Below are positions 43,324 to 51,477 of a DNA stretch of 64,000 bases, one piece after another. Position 1 is the first letter of the stretch, and each line of letters opens with the position of its first letter. Location of the stretch: positions 434,001 to 498,000 of the forward strand of contig NZ_CALPBY010000002.1 in assembly GCF_943181405.1 (NCBI RefSeq). The letters run 5' to 3'. The position numbers and the translations under genes were made by a program. The stretch comes from Cellulosimicrobium sp. Marseille-Q4280 (GTDB lineage: Bacteria > Actinomycetota > Actinomycetes > Actinomycetales > Cellulomonadaceae). The notes under the pieces are model-generated. The model saw only the letters and a list, made by a program, of their open reading frames with translations. It had not been told where the DNA came from and ran no database searches.

Positions 43324-44457
43324 TCAGGCCGTGGGAGGCGTGGACGTGAGCACGTGCAGCGCCCCGGGGACGATCTCGACGCGCAGGGGCAGCGGGCCGA
43401 GGTGCTCGCCGTCGGCGAAGGCGTGCGGGGGCGTCGCGCCGGCGGCGGTGGGCTCGATCGTCACGACGCGGGCGCGGACCGTGCCGACGCCCGGGTTCGT
43501 GAGGTGCCGTCCGGCGTACATGCCGGGGAAGATCGCGGCCGCGCCGCGGCGCGTGAACGGTCCGGCGAGGACCACGTCGAGGAGCGCGTCGTCGACGAGC
43601 GCGTCGGGCGCGATGCGGATCCCGCCGCCGACGCGAGGTCCGTTGGCGACGGAGACGAGCGCGCCCGGGGATTCCCAGACGAGGGTCGGCCCGTCGGGTC
43701 CTGCACCCGGCACGAGGGGCGCGCCGGCGATGACGTCGGGCGGGCTGCCGGTGCTCGGGGCGTCGGGGACGCCCGCGAGGGTGACCCGGTACCCGTAGGG
43801 GCGGTAGCGCGCGATCTCGCGCAGGGCCGAACGCGCGTAGCGGGCGCGCCCGCGGGGCCAGGTCGCGGCGTTGGCGTACGCGTTGACGGCCGCGTCGACG
43901 CCCGCGGACAGCACGCCCGCGTACCAGCGGGGCACCATGACGCGCGATGCCTCGCGCGACGCCTCGTGCGGCGCCGTGCCGGGCGGTGGTGCGGTGGGCC
44001 CGTGTCCGCCGGGTCCGGTCGTGGCACGGGTGTCGCCGGTGGCCGGCGTGGTGACGCGGGCGGCGTCGACGGCGCGCGTGGTGCGGTGGGTGAGGGCCCG
44101 CACGACGGCGTCGACGCACGGGTCGACGCGTCCTGTCGGGAGGCCGAGGGCGTGCGCGAAGTCGTTGCCGGTCCCGACGGCCACGATCCCGAGCGGCGTC
44201 CCGGTTCCGGCTGCCGCGTTGACGCCGAGGTGCACCATGCCGTCGCCGCCGACGACGACGAGCGCGTCGACCCTGCTGCGCCCCGCGTGCCCGCGCACCG
44301 CGGCGTCGGCGGACTCCTGCGCGAGGGCGAGGCTCGGGGCGCTGAGGTCGACGACGTCGTGACCGGCGGAGCGCAGCGCCGCGGCGGTGCGCTCGCCCCC
44401 GGTGCGGCCGCGTCCGCGGCCCGCGGTGGGGTTGACGACGAGCCCGACCGTGCTCAC
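43324..44457 (-). CDS. Diacylglycerol/lipid kinase family protein (YegS/LCB5 type)
   Basis: 377 residues. DAGK catalytic features: VGLVVNPTAGRGRG, ALVVVGGDGMVHLGVNAAAGTGTPLGIVAVGTGNDFAHALGLP (GGDG and GTGND), and a C-terminal beta-rich lobe (PGMYAGRHLTNPGV, FADGEHLGPLPLRVEIVPGALHV). The middle holds a low-complexity insert about 30 residues long. It phosphorylates diacylglycerol or a related lipid. The GTG start lies 43 bases after the tatC stop, same strand. Confidence 0.9.
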   Translation of the reverse strand: MSTVGLVVNPTAGRGRGRTGGERTAAALRSAGHDVVDLSAPSLALAQESADAAVRGHAGRSRVDALVVVGGDGMVHLGVNAAAGTGTPLGIVAVGTGNDFAHALGLPTGRVDPCVDAVVRALTHRTTRAVDAARVTTPATGDTRATTGPGGHGPTAPPPGTAPHEASREASRVMVPRWYAGVLSAGVDAAVNAYANAATWPRGRARYARSALREIARYRPYGYRVTLAGVPDAPSTGSPPDVIAGAPLVPGAGPDGPTLVWESPGALVSVANGPRVGGGIRIAPDALVDDALLDVVLAGPFTRRGAAAIFPGMYAGRHLTNPGVGTVRARVVTIEPTAAGATPPHAFADGEHLGPLPLRVEIVPGALHVLTSTPPTA

Positions 44458-44500
44458 GGGCGTCCCGCGCGCCGCACGGGGCGCGGGTGGTGCGCTCGGT

Positions 44501-45280
44501 TCACAGGGCGAGCCGGGCGGCGTCGCGCTTGTCGGCGCGGCGGTCGTGCAGGTAGCTGATGCCGAGCGCGCCGAAGTACAGCGCGCAGATGGGCAAGGCG
44601 ACGAAGATCATGGTCAGCGCGTCCGGGGTGGGCGTCATGACGGCCGCGAAGACGAACGCGATGAGCACGGCCCAGCGCCAGCCCTGGGCCATCGTGGAGG
44701 CGCGCATGAGCCCGGCGGAGTTGAGCGCGACGAGGACGACCGGCATGACGAACGCCAGGCCGAACGCCAGGACGAGGCGCATGACGAAGCTCAGGTAGCC
44801 CTGGGCGTCCGCGAGGTTCGTCGCGCCCTCCGGGACGAAGCCCGCGAGGATGTCCACGGCGTGCGGCAGCACCCACCACGCGAGGAGCGCGCCGCCGAGG
44901 AACAGCGGCACCGAGCCCGCGAGGAAGCCGACGGCGTACCGCTTCTCCTTGGACGTGAGCCCCGGGGTGATGAACGCCCACAGCTGGTAGAGCCACCAGG
45001 GGCACGAGACGATCACGCCGAGGAAGAGCGAGACCTTGACCTTCATGTCGAGCGCGGACGCGAGGCCGGAGAAGTTCAGGCTGATGACCTTGTTCTGCTC
45101 CTCGGCCGCCTGCTGGAGGGGGGCCTGCAGGGCCTCGAGCAGCGGTTCGTAGAGGACCCAGCCGACGAGTGCGCCCGCGACGAGGCCGCATGCCGCGAGG
45201 AAGAGCCTCTTGCGCAGCTCGAGCAGGTGCTCGCGCAGCGCCATCCGCCCCTCGGGGTCACGACGGGTGGTGCGTGACAC
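44501..45280 (-). CDS. tatC: Sec-independent protein translocase subunit TatC
   Basis: 259 residues with six membrane segments. Family signatures: MALREHLLELRKRLFLAACGL at the N-terminus, FSGLASALDMKVKVSLFLGVIVSCPWWLYQLWAFITPGLTSKEKRYA, and FGLAFVMPVVLVALNSAGL. TatC recognises twin-arginine signal peptides. Only three bases separate it from tatA. The start is GTG 45280. No tatB is present in the window. Confidence 0.96.
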   Translation of the reverse strand: MSRTTRRDPEGRMALREHLLELRKRLFLAACGLVAGALVGWVLYEPLLEALQAPLQQAAEEQNKVISLNFSGLASALDMKVKVSLFLGVIVSCPWWLYQLWAFITPGLTSKEKRYAVGFLAGSVPLFLGGALLAWWVLPHAVDILAGFVPEGATNLADAQGYLSFVMRLVLAFGLAFVMPVVLVALNSAGLMRASTMAQGWRWAVLIAFVFAAVMTPTPDALTMIFVALPICALYFGALGISYLHDRRADKRDAARLAL

Positions 45281-45283
45281 CGA

Positions 45284-45550
45284 TCACCTCGGGGAGGAGT
45301 CGTCCGGGGCGGGCGACGTGGTCCCTCCGGGAACGGTCGACGTGCCGGTCCCGGGGACGCGGTCGGTCGGGGTGACGGAGGAAGGAGGCGTCGTGGGGGT
45401 GTCGTCCTCGTTCAGCTCCTTGACCTCCTTCTTGAAGATCTTGAGCGACTGACCGACGCTGCGCGCGAGGTCGGGGAGCCGGCGCGCCCCGAAGAGCAGC
45501 AGGATCACGACGACGAGCACGATGATGTGCCAGGGCTTCAACATGCCCAT
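45284..45550 (-). CDS. tatA: Sec-independent protein translocase subunit TatA
   Basis: 88 residues: one N-terminal membrane helix (PWHIIVLVVVILLLFGARRLPDLARSVGQSLKIFKKEVKEL) with the FGARRLP hinge and amphipathic helix, then a Thr/Ser/Pro-rich tail. It oligomerises to form the Tat pore. GGAGGAGTCGCAC precedes the ATG. It is the upstream partner of tatC. Confidence 0.94.
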   Translation of the reverse strand: MGMLKPWHIIVLVVVILLLFGARRLPDLARSVGQSLKIFKKEVKELNEDDTPTTPPSSVTPTDRVPGTGTSTVPGGTTSPAPDDSSPR

Positions 45551-45592
45551 GTGCGACTCCTCCTCGAGGACCGGGTACGACAGGTCAGAAGT

Positions 45593-45928
45593 CTACGCGT
45601 TGAACCGGCGCCATCGTGCCCACACCTGTTCGTCGCGCTGCCGGCGCAGGACACGCCGTCCGGCCTTCTCGGCCCGCAGCGCGTCGACGCGTCCGCGCAG
45701 CACGACGGGGTCGTCGTACAGCGTGGGTGCCGTGGACGGCTGCTCCGCCTCGAGGCGCCGCGCGATCTCGTCGGCGCGCGTCCCGAGGTCGCTCGCGACC
45801 TGCGAGGCGCGCGCGAGCTCGCGCCCCAGTCCCTTCACCGAGCGCCACAGGCGCCGGGCGAGGAAGAACGCGCCCACGAGCGTGCCCACGACGAGCAGCG
45901 TCCACACCCAGAACCACATGCCGCCCAC
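45593..45928 (-). CDS. Small membrane-anchored hypothetical protein
   Basis: 111 residues: an N-terminal membrane helix (MWFWVWTLLVVGTLVGAFFLARRL) followed by a charged helical stretch (LARASQVASDLGTRADEIARRLEAEQ), like short envelope coiled-coil proteins. GTG 45928 is one base after the pafC stop; an internal ATG at 45919 is the alternative. It lies between pafC and tatA, a position where a similar small protein is common in actinobacteria. Function unknown. Confidence 0.72.
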   Translation of the reverse strand: MGGMWFWVWTLLVVGTLVGAFFLARRLWRSVKGLGRELARASQVASDLGTRADEIARRLEAEQPSTAPTLYDDPVVLRGRVDALRAEKAGRRVLRRQRDEQVWARWRRFNA

Positions 45929-45929
45929 C

Positions 45930-46904
45930 CTAACCAGCGGGAGCGTCGTCGAGGCGCGCGTACGCGGCGAGGGCGGCGCGCGCCGTCTCCCGCACGTCGT
46001 CGGCGACGGACGCCGGCTCGACGGAACGCACGTGCCGGGCGCGCGCCAGGAGGAGCTGGCGCAGCCACACCGGGTTGGTGACGCGCAGGCGCACCTCGAA
46101 CGCGCCGTCGGGCAGGTCCCGCACGGACTCGACCGGCACCTGCTCGGCCACGGTCCGTGCCTGGCTCGCGAGGACGAGCGTCGCGAGGGGGGCGTCGCCC
46201 GCCGGGGTGAAGTCGACGTCCGGGTCGACGTCGTGCGCCTGGACCGGGGTGTCGAGCTCGACGGCGTCGAGGATGCGGTCGACGCGGAACGTGCGGCGCC
46301 CCTGCGCGCGGTGGCACCACGCGAGCAGGTAGGCGTGCTCGTCCTGGGTGTGCAGGCTCACGGGGTCGATCTCGCGGTCCGACGCCTCGTCCGCCGCGGT
46401 CACGTAGCGGATGCGCAGGCGGTGCCCGGCGGCGAGGGCGCTCGCGATCGTCGACACGACCTGCGGGTCGCCCTCGGGCGCGAGCCGCACGTCGAGCGCC
46501 GCGGCGGCCTCGCCCGTGGCGTCGGTGAGCTTCGTCAGGACGGACTCGACGACGCGCGCCCGCTCCGGGTCGGCCTGCACGGCGCCCGTCTCACGCATGG
46601 CCCGCAGCGCGGCCACGAGCGCCACCGCCTCGCGCGTGCCGAGCCGCAGCGGCCGCGTCATGCCGCGCGCCTCCGTGAGGCGCACGACGCCACGCTCGAT
46701 CGAGTCGGCGTCGAAGTCGATGAGGTCGTCGGGCCAGTAGCCGGGCGTGCCCGACACCCACAGGGCGTCGACGTCCTCGAGCACCTGGCGCTCGCTGACG
46801 CCGAAGTGCCGCGCGAGCTCGCCCACGGGCACCGGGCCCGCGCCGTCGAGGTAGGCGACGATGCCCAGCAGGCGCACCAGCCGGTCGTCCGCGCGCTCAG
46901 CCAC
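45930..46904 (-). CDS. pafC: WYL-domain DNA-damage regulator, PafC
   Basis: 324 residues: an N-terminal winged helix (VRLLGIVAYLDGAGPVPVGELARHFGVSERQVLEDVDALWV), a WYL domain (AYLLAWCHRAQGRRTFRVDRI region, with the Tyr-Leu motif) and the C-terminal WCX extension (VWLRQLLLARARHVRSVEP). With PafB it activates the LexA-independent DNA-damage response in mycobacteria. GTG 46904 overlaps the pafB stop by 8 bp. A longer upstream frame overlaps pafB and is not real. Confidence 0.88.
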   Translation of the reverse strand: MAERADDRLVRLLGIVAYLDGAGPVPVGELARHFGVSERQVLEDVDALWVSGTPGYWPDDLIDFDADSIERGVVRLTEARGMTRPLRLGTREAVALVAALRAMRETGAVQADPERARVVESVLTKLTDATGEAAAALDVRLAPEGDPQVVSTIASALAAGHRLRIRYVTAADEASDREIDPVSLHTQDEHAYLLAWCHRAQGRRTFRVDRILDAVELDTPVQAHDVDPDVDFTPAGDAPLATLVLASQARTVAEQVPVESVRDLPDGAFEVRLRVTNPVWLRQLLLARARHVRSVEPASVADDVRETARAALAAYARLDDAPAG

Positions 46905-47958
46905 GGTCCTCCTCCCCCACGCCGCTCGACCCGCCCAGCCCGGCGGCCTCCTGCAGCCGGCGCACGACGACGTCGCGCAGCTCGGGTGGTTCCAGCACGA
47001 GCACCGCGTCGCCGTAGCCCACGACCTCGTCGGCCAGCGCGGTCCGCACGTCGAACGGCACCTCCACCACGTCGCGCCCCGGACCGGGCGCACCGGCGGC
47101 GGGGATCGAACCCACGACCTTGCCGCGCGCCCGCAGCGCCGCGGCGCGCTCCGGGACGACGGCGAGGCGCGCGACCCCGCCGGCGCCGTGCCCGCCGAGG
47201 AACGCGTCGACGTCCACGTGCTCGGGCACGTCGAACGCGTCGCGCGGTCCCGTGGCACGTACCCGGCCCTCGACGCGGCTGAGCCGGTACGACCGCGGCG
47301 CGTCCCGGTCGGCGTCGAACCCGACGAGGTACCAGCCGCCGCGTCGCGCCGCGATGCGCCAAGGCTGCACGCGCCGGGGCCGCACCTCGCCCGTGCTCGC
47401 CGCCCGGTACGTGAACGACACCGCGCGGCGCTGCGAGATCGCGTCGAGCAGCGTCGTGTACGCGTCGCCCACGGCCCGCACGCGCGGCACCAGGCCCGCG
47501 ACGGCGTCCATCGCCGTCTCCCCCGCGCCCGCGGCGCGCAGCTTCGTCAGCGCGCGCGAGATGTCCGTCCGCAGCGACTTGTCCTGCCAGAACTGCGCCG
47601 CCAGGGCCAGGACCCCCAGCTCCGCCGGCGTGAGGTCCACCGCGGGCAGCGCGTACGCGTCCTGGTCGATGCGGTACCCCACCTCGTCGGCGTGCCCGCC
47701 CGCGTCGACCGTGACGATCGGGATGCCCAGGTCCCGCAACGTGTCCTTGTCCCGCTCGAACATCCGCTCGAACGCGTCCGGGGACGGCGCGTCGCCGTAC
47801 CCCGCGACGCTCGTGCGGATCTGCTGCTTCGTCATCGACGCGTTCGTGTTCACCAGCGCGATGACCAGGTTCAGCAGCCTGGCGGCAGGGTTCGACGGCG
47901 CGCCCGGCGCGGGCGGTGCCGCGTCGGGCGAGGACCAGGGGGTGCGGGGCTCGGGCAT
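46897..47958 (-). CDS. pafB: WYL-domain DNA-damage regulator, PafB
   Basis: 353 residues: winged helix (RLLNLVIALVNTNASMTKQQIRTSVAGYG, FERMFERDKDTLRDLGIPIVTV), WYL domain (ISQRRAVSFTYRA, GGWYLVGFDADRDAPRSYRLSRV) and WCX extension. It forms a complex with PafC that acts on RNA polymerase at damage-induced promoters (known from mycobacteria). The ATG has TAGCGT (47967-47972, minus strand) eight bases upstream. The proteasome genes that usually lie nearby in mycobacteria are not present here. Confidence 0.88.
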   Translation of the reverse strand: MPEPRTPWSSPDAAPPAPGAPSNPAARLLNLVIALVNTNASMTKQQIRTSVAGYGDAPSPDAFERMFERDKDTLRDLGIPIVTVDAGGHADEVGYRIDQDAYALPAVDLTPAELGVLALAAQFWQDKSLRTDISRALTKLRAAGAGETAMDAVAGLVPRVRAVGDAYTTLLDAISQRRAVSFTYRAASTGEVRPRRVQPWRIAARRGGWYLVGFDADRDAPRSYRLSRVEGRVRATGPRDAFDVPEHVDVDAFLGGHGAGGVARLAVVPERAAALRARGKVVGSIPAAGAPGPGRDVVEVPFDVRTALADEVVGYGDAVLVLEPPELRDVVVRRLQEAAGLGGSSGVGEEDRG

Positions 47959-47966
47959 CGGGCACC

Positions 47967-47993
47967 ACGCTACTGGTCGATAGGGTGAGCGAC
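47967..47993. promoter_or_regulatory. Back-to-back promoters of pafBC and the DUF3866 operon
   Basis: Minus strand TAGCGT (47967-47972) serves pafB. Plus strand TAGGGT (47981-47986), seven bases before GTG 47994, serves the DUF3866 gene. The two -10 boxes are eight bases apart, so the divergent promoters must overlap and could interfere or be co-regulated. Each -35 region overlaps the other promoter. Confidence 0.6.
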
Positions 47994-49163
47994 GTGATCA
48001 CGTGGCGAACCGGGACCGTGGTGTCGCGAGGACGGGCCTGGCCCGGCGCGCAGGAGCTCGCCGTCGAGCTCGACGACCCCCTCGCGGGTGCGGACGACAC
48101 ACCCCTCGCCACCGTCCGCGCCCTGGCCTACACCGACCTCGTCGGCACCCCCGACGCCGGGGACGGCCTCCTCCTCAACGTCTCCGCCCTCGCGCGCGGC
48201 CTCGGCACCGGCGGGTACGCCCTCGTCGTCGGGCCCGCCGCACCCGGCACCCCCGTGCCGCCCGACCCCGCCCCCGGACCCGGCCACCTCGTCAAGGCCC
48301 GGTACACGCCCCTGCAGGCCCTCGTCCTCGGCGTCGACGAGCAGGAGTCGCCCCACCACGACACCCTCCGCGACGCCGACGACCTCCACGCGACCCCCGT
48401 CGTCGTCGCCGACCTCCACTCCGCCCTGCCCGCGATCGTCGCCGGTGCCCGGCACGCCGCGGCGCTCGCGGGCCGGCCCGCACCCCGCGTCGCCTACGTC
48501 ATGACCGACGGCGGCGCGCTGCCCGCCGCGTTCTCCCGCACCGTCGCGACCCTGCGCGAGACCGGCTGGCTCGAGGCCTGCGTCACCGTCGGGCAGGCGT
48601 ACGGCGGCGACCTCGAGGCCGTCACCGTCCACACCGGCCTCCTCGCCGCCCGCCACGTCGTCGGCGCCGACCTCGTCGTCGTCGCCCAGGGACCCGGCAA
48701 CCTCGGCACCGGCACCCGGTGGGGATACTCCGGCGTCGCCGCCGGCGAGGCCCTCAACGCCACCTCGACCCTCGGCGGCCGGGCGATCGCCTCCCTGCGC
48801 GTCTCGGGCGCCGACCCCCGCGACCGCCACCTCGGCGTCTCCCACCACTCCCTCACCGCCTACGGGCGCGTCGCCCTCACCGCGTGCGACGTCGTCGTCC
48901 CCCTCCCGGAGCCCGACGTCGAGTCCCTCCCCGGGTGGGGACCGCACCTCACCGCGCGGATCGCCGAGCAGGCCGCCACCCTCGTCGCCCCCACCGGGCG
49001 CCACCAGCGCGTCGACGTCACCACCGACGCCTTGCTGCTGCGCGCCCTGCGCGACGCCCCCGTCCGTCTGTCCACCATGGGACGCGGCCTCGACCAGGAC
49101 CCCGCCGCGTTCCTCACCGCCGCCGTCGCCGGCGTCCACGCCGAGACGCTCGCCCGGGCATGA
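47994..49163 (+). CDS. DUF3866 family protein
   Basis: 389 residues. Typical strings: ATVRALAYTDLVGTPDAGDGLLLNVSALARGLGTGGYALVV, HLVKARYTPLQALVLGVDEQESPHHD, RVAYVMTDGGALPAAFSRTVATLRETGWLEACVTVGQAYGGDLEAVTVHTGLLAARHVVGADLVVVAQGPGNLGTGTRWGYSGV, and VSHHSLTAYGRVAL. No reaction is known. The start is GTG 47994, leaderless; GTG 47985 in frame is inside the -10 box. Its stop overlaps the next start (ATGA), tying it to the MoxR operon. Confidence 0.85.
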   Translation: MITWRTGTVVSRGRAWPGAQELAVELDDPLAGADDTPLATVRALAYTDLVGTPDAGDGLLLNVSALARGLGTGGYALVVGPAAPGTPVPPDPAPGPGHLVKARYTPLQALVLGVDEQESPHHDTLRDADDLHATPVVVADLHSALPAIVAGARHAAALAGRPAPRVAYVMTDGGALPAAFSRTVATLRETGWLEACVTVGQAYGGDLEAVTVHTGLLAARHVVGADLVVVAQGPGNLGTGTRWGYSGVAAGEALNATSTLGGRAIASLRVSGADPRDRHLGVSHHSLTAYGRVALTACDVVVPLPEPDVESLPGWGPHLTARIAEQAATLVAPTGRHQRVDVTTDALLLRALRDAPVRLSTMGRGLDQDPAAFLTAAVAGVHAETLARA

Positions 49164-49937
49164 CCGCACCGCAGGGGGCACCCACGACACCGCCCGGCAC
49201 GACGCACACGACCCCGTCCCGCCGTCCCGGCCCGCGCCACGTCGCGCTCGTCACCACCCTCGCCACCGTCGTGCTCGCCGCCGCCGCCACCGGCACACCC
49301 TGGAGCTGGAACACCCCCGGCTGGCTCTCGTCCCTCTCCGGAGACCAGGCACCGCCCCCGAACCACCCCCGCCCCGGTCACACCACCGGTCGAACCACCA
49401 CCCCCGCCACCCCTCGACGACGCCCCGTTCGGCCTCGGCGACGTCCTGCTCGCGCTCGCCGGACTCGCCCTGCTCGTCATCGCCGTCCTCGCCCTGCGCA
49501 ACGTCCTCGCACGCATCCGCCGCAGCGGCACCCCGCACCCCCGTCACCGCCACCCCGGGCACACCCTCCTCGGCACCCCCGAGGACGACGTCGCCCCCCA
49601 CCTGCGCGACGGCCTGAGCACCGCCCAGCAGCACCTCACCGCCGCCGTCCCCCCGCGCGACGCCGTCGTCGCCGCCTGGGTCGCCCTCGAGGACGCCGCG
49701 GCGCTCGCGGGCGCGCACCGCGACCCCGCGCAGACCCCCACCGAGTTCACCGTCGCCGTGCTCGACCGCACCCGCGCCGACCCCGGAGCCGTCGCCACGC
49801 TGCGTGGCCTCTACCACCGCGCCCGGTTCCGCGACGCGGACATCGGCACGAGCGACGTCCAGACCGCCCGCGACGCCCTGCGCCGCCTCGCCGACGACCT
49901 CGCGATCGACGCCCCCGACCGGACCCCGGACGCATGA
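49160..49937 (+). pseudogene. DUF4129 protein gene with a one-base frameshift
   Basis: The frame opens with ATG overlapping the DUF3866 stop and encodes MTAPQGAPTTPPGTTHTTP and a first membrane helix (HVALVTTLATVVLAAAATG). The second half is in the next frame: PPPLDDAPFGLGDVLLALAGLALLVIAVLALRN (second helix), then the DUF4129 domain (VVAAWVALEDAAALAG, TPTEFTVAVLDRTRADPGAVATLRGLYHRARFRDADI). Removing one C from the CCCCC run at 49,355-49,359 joins the halves in a natural Pro-rich linker. The span of 778 bases is one more than a multiple of three, and the gene end still overlaps the next start. It is either a real inactivating insertion or a sequencing error. Intact length would be about 258 residues. 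Confidence 0.8.
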
Positions 49938-50452
49938 ACCACCTCCCGGCGATCCTGCGCCGCGCCGCGCCGCCCGCGATCCTCGTCGTCCTCACCGCGA
50001 TCGCGCTCGTCGTCCTCGGATCCTCCGCCGCCCACGCCGTCATGCTCGCCGCCGCCGGCCTCAGCGCCCTCCTGCTGTGGCACAGCGCCGAGTACACCGC
50101 AGACGGGACCTGGCCCCAGGTCCCGCCCCTGCACCGCGACGGCGCCCGACGCGACGTCTCCGACCTCGGCTGGGCGATCCTCGGCAAGGACGGACGCGTC
50201 ACCGACCGCGCCGCCCGACGCGTCCGCACCCTCGCCGACCACCAGCTCGCCCGCCACGGCCTCCACGGAGACCTCGCCGACCCCCACGTCGCCACCCGCG
50301 CCGAGCCGCTCCTCGGCACCCCGACCGCCCACGGCCTCCACGACCACGCCACCCACGGCACGCTGCCCACCCCCCGGCAGCTCCAGACCTGGCTCGACGC
50401 CGTCGAACGACTCGCCACCACGCCGCCACCCGACGAAGGGACACCCCGTTGA
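49934..50452 (+). CDS. Two-span membrane protein in the MoxR operon
   Basis: 172 residues. Two adjacent hydrophobic segments near the N-terminus (AILVVLTAIALVVLGSSAAH, VMLAAAGLSALLLWHS) are followed by a soluble region (DVSDLGWAILGKDGRVTDRAARRVRTLADHQLARHGLHGDL, DHATHGTLPTPRQLQTWLDAVERL). No named family recognised; it takes the place of the DUF4350-like or similar component seen in other MoxR clusters. ATG overlaps the DUF4129 stop and its own stop overlaps the moxR start (TTGA). Confidence 0.78.
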   Translation: MNHLPAILRRAAPPAILVVLTAIALVVLGSSAAHAVMLAAAGLSALLLWHSAEYTADGTWPQVPPLHRDGARRDVSDLGWAILGKDGRVTDRAARRVRTLADHQLARHGLHGDLADPHVATRAEPLLGTPTAHGLHDHATHGTLPTPRQLQTWLDAVERLATTPPPDEGTPR

Positions 50453-51477
50453 CCTCCTGGACCCCCCGGCCCGACGACCGGAGCGCCGACGCCACCGCCC
50501 ACGTCGCACCCCTCCCCGTGACCGACGTCGCCGAGCACTCCCGACGCATCCTCGACGAGGTCGCCACCGCCGTCGTCGGCATGCGCGAGACCCTCACCCT
50601 CGCCCTCGCCACCGTCCTCGCCGGCGGGCACGTGCTCTTCGAGGACGTCCCCGGCCTCGGCAAGACCCTCGCCGCACGCAGCCTCGCCCGCGCCCTCGGC
50701 CTCGACTTCGCCCGCCTCCAGTGCACCCCCGACCTCCTGCCCTCCGACATCACCGGGTCCGCCGTCTACGACCCCGCGACCCGCACCTTCGAGTTCCGCC
50801 CCGGTCCCGTCTTCACCGGCCTCTTCCTCGCCGACGAGATCAACCGCACCGCCCCCAAGACCCAGTCCGCGCTCCTCGAGGCCATGGCCGAGCGCCAGGT
50901 CACCGTCGACGGCACCACCCACCCCCTGCCCCGCCCCTTCCACGTCGTCGCCACGTCCAACCCCGTCGAGTACGAGGGCACCTACCCCCTGCCGGAAGCC
51001 CAGCTCGACCGCTTCATGGTCCGGCTCGCCGTCGGCTACCCCGCCCGCGACGAAGAACGCGAGGTCCTCACCCGCCGCGTCGCCCGCCGCCACGACGACC
51101 CCACCGTCACCCAGGTCGTCGACCACCGCACCGTCCTCGCCATGCAAGCGGGCGTCGAGACCGTCGACATCGACCCCGACGTCATCGGCTACTGCGTCGA
51201 CCTCGCCGCCGCCACCCGCACCCACGACGCCCTCGAGGTCGGCGCCTCACCCCGCGGCTCCCAGAACCTCGCCCTCCTCGCCCGCAGCGTCGCCGTCCTC
51301 GACGGCCGCGACTACGTCCTGCCCGAGGACGTCAAGCGCGTCGCCGTCCCCGTCCTCGCCCACCGCCTCACCCTCACCCCCGCCGCCTGGGCCGCCGACC
51401 GGCACCCCGAAGCCCTCGTGCGCTCCCTCCTCGCCACCGTCCCCGGCCCCACCACCGTCGCCGGCGGGCGCGGGTGA
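50449..51477 (+). CDS. moxR: MoxR-family AAA+ ATPase
   Basis: 342 residues. Walker A GHVLFEDVPGLGKTLAARSLA, MoxR signature LQCTPDLLPSDITGSAVYDPATRTFEFRPGPVF, Walker B LFLADEINRTAPKTQSALLEAMAERQVTVDG, sensor VVATSNPVEYEGTYPLPEAQLDRF. MoxR ATPases act as chaperones or assembly factors for partner proteins, usually DUF58/VWA proteins encoded next door, as here. The TTG start overlaps the previous stop and has GAAGGGA upstream; GTG 50516 is a less likely alternative. Confidence 0.92.
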   Translation: MTSWTPRPDDRSADATAHVAPLPVTDVAEHSRRILDEVATAVVGMRETLTLALATVLAGGHVLFEDVPGLGKTLAARSLARALGLDFARLQCTPDLLPSDITGSAVYDPATRTFEFRPGPVFTGLFLADEINRTAPKTQSALLEAMAERQVTVDGTTHPLPRPFHVVATSNPVEYEGTYPLPEAQLDRFMVRLAVGYPARDEEREVLTRRVARRHDDPTVTQVVDHRTVLAMQAGVETVDIDPDVIGYCVDLAAATRTHDALEVGASPRGSQNLALLARSVAVLDGRDYVLPEDVKRVAVPVLAHRLTLTPAAWAADRHPEALVRSLLATVPGPTTVAGGRG

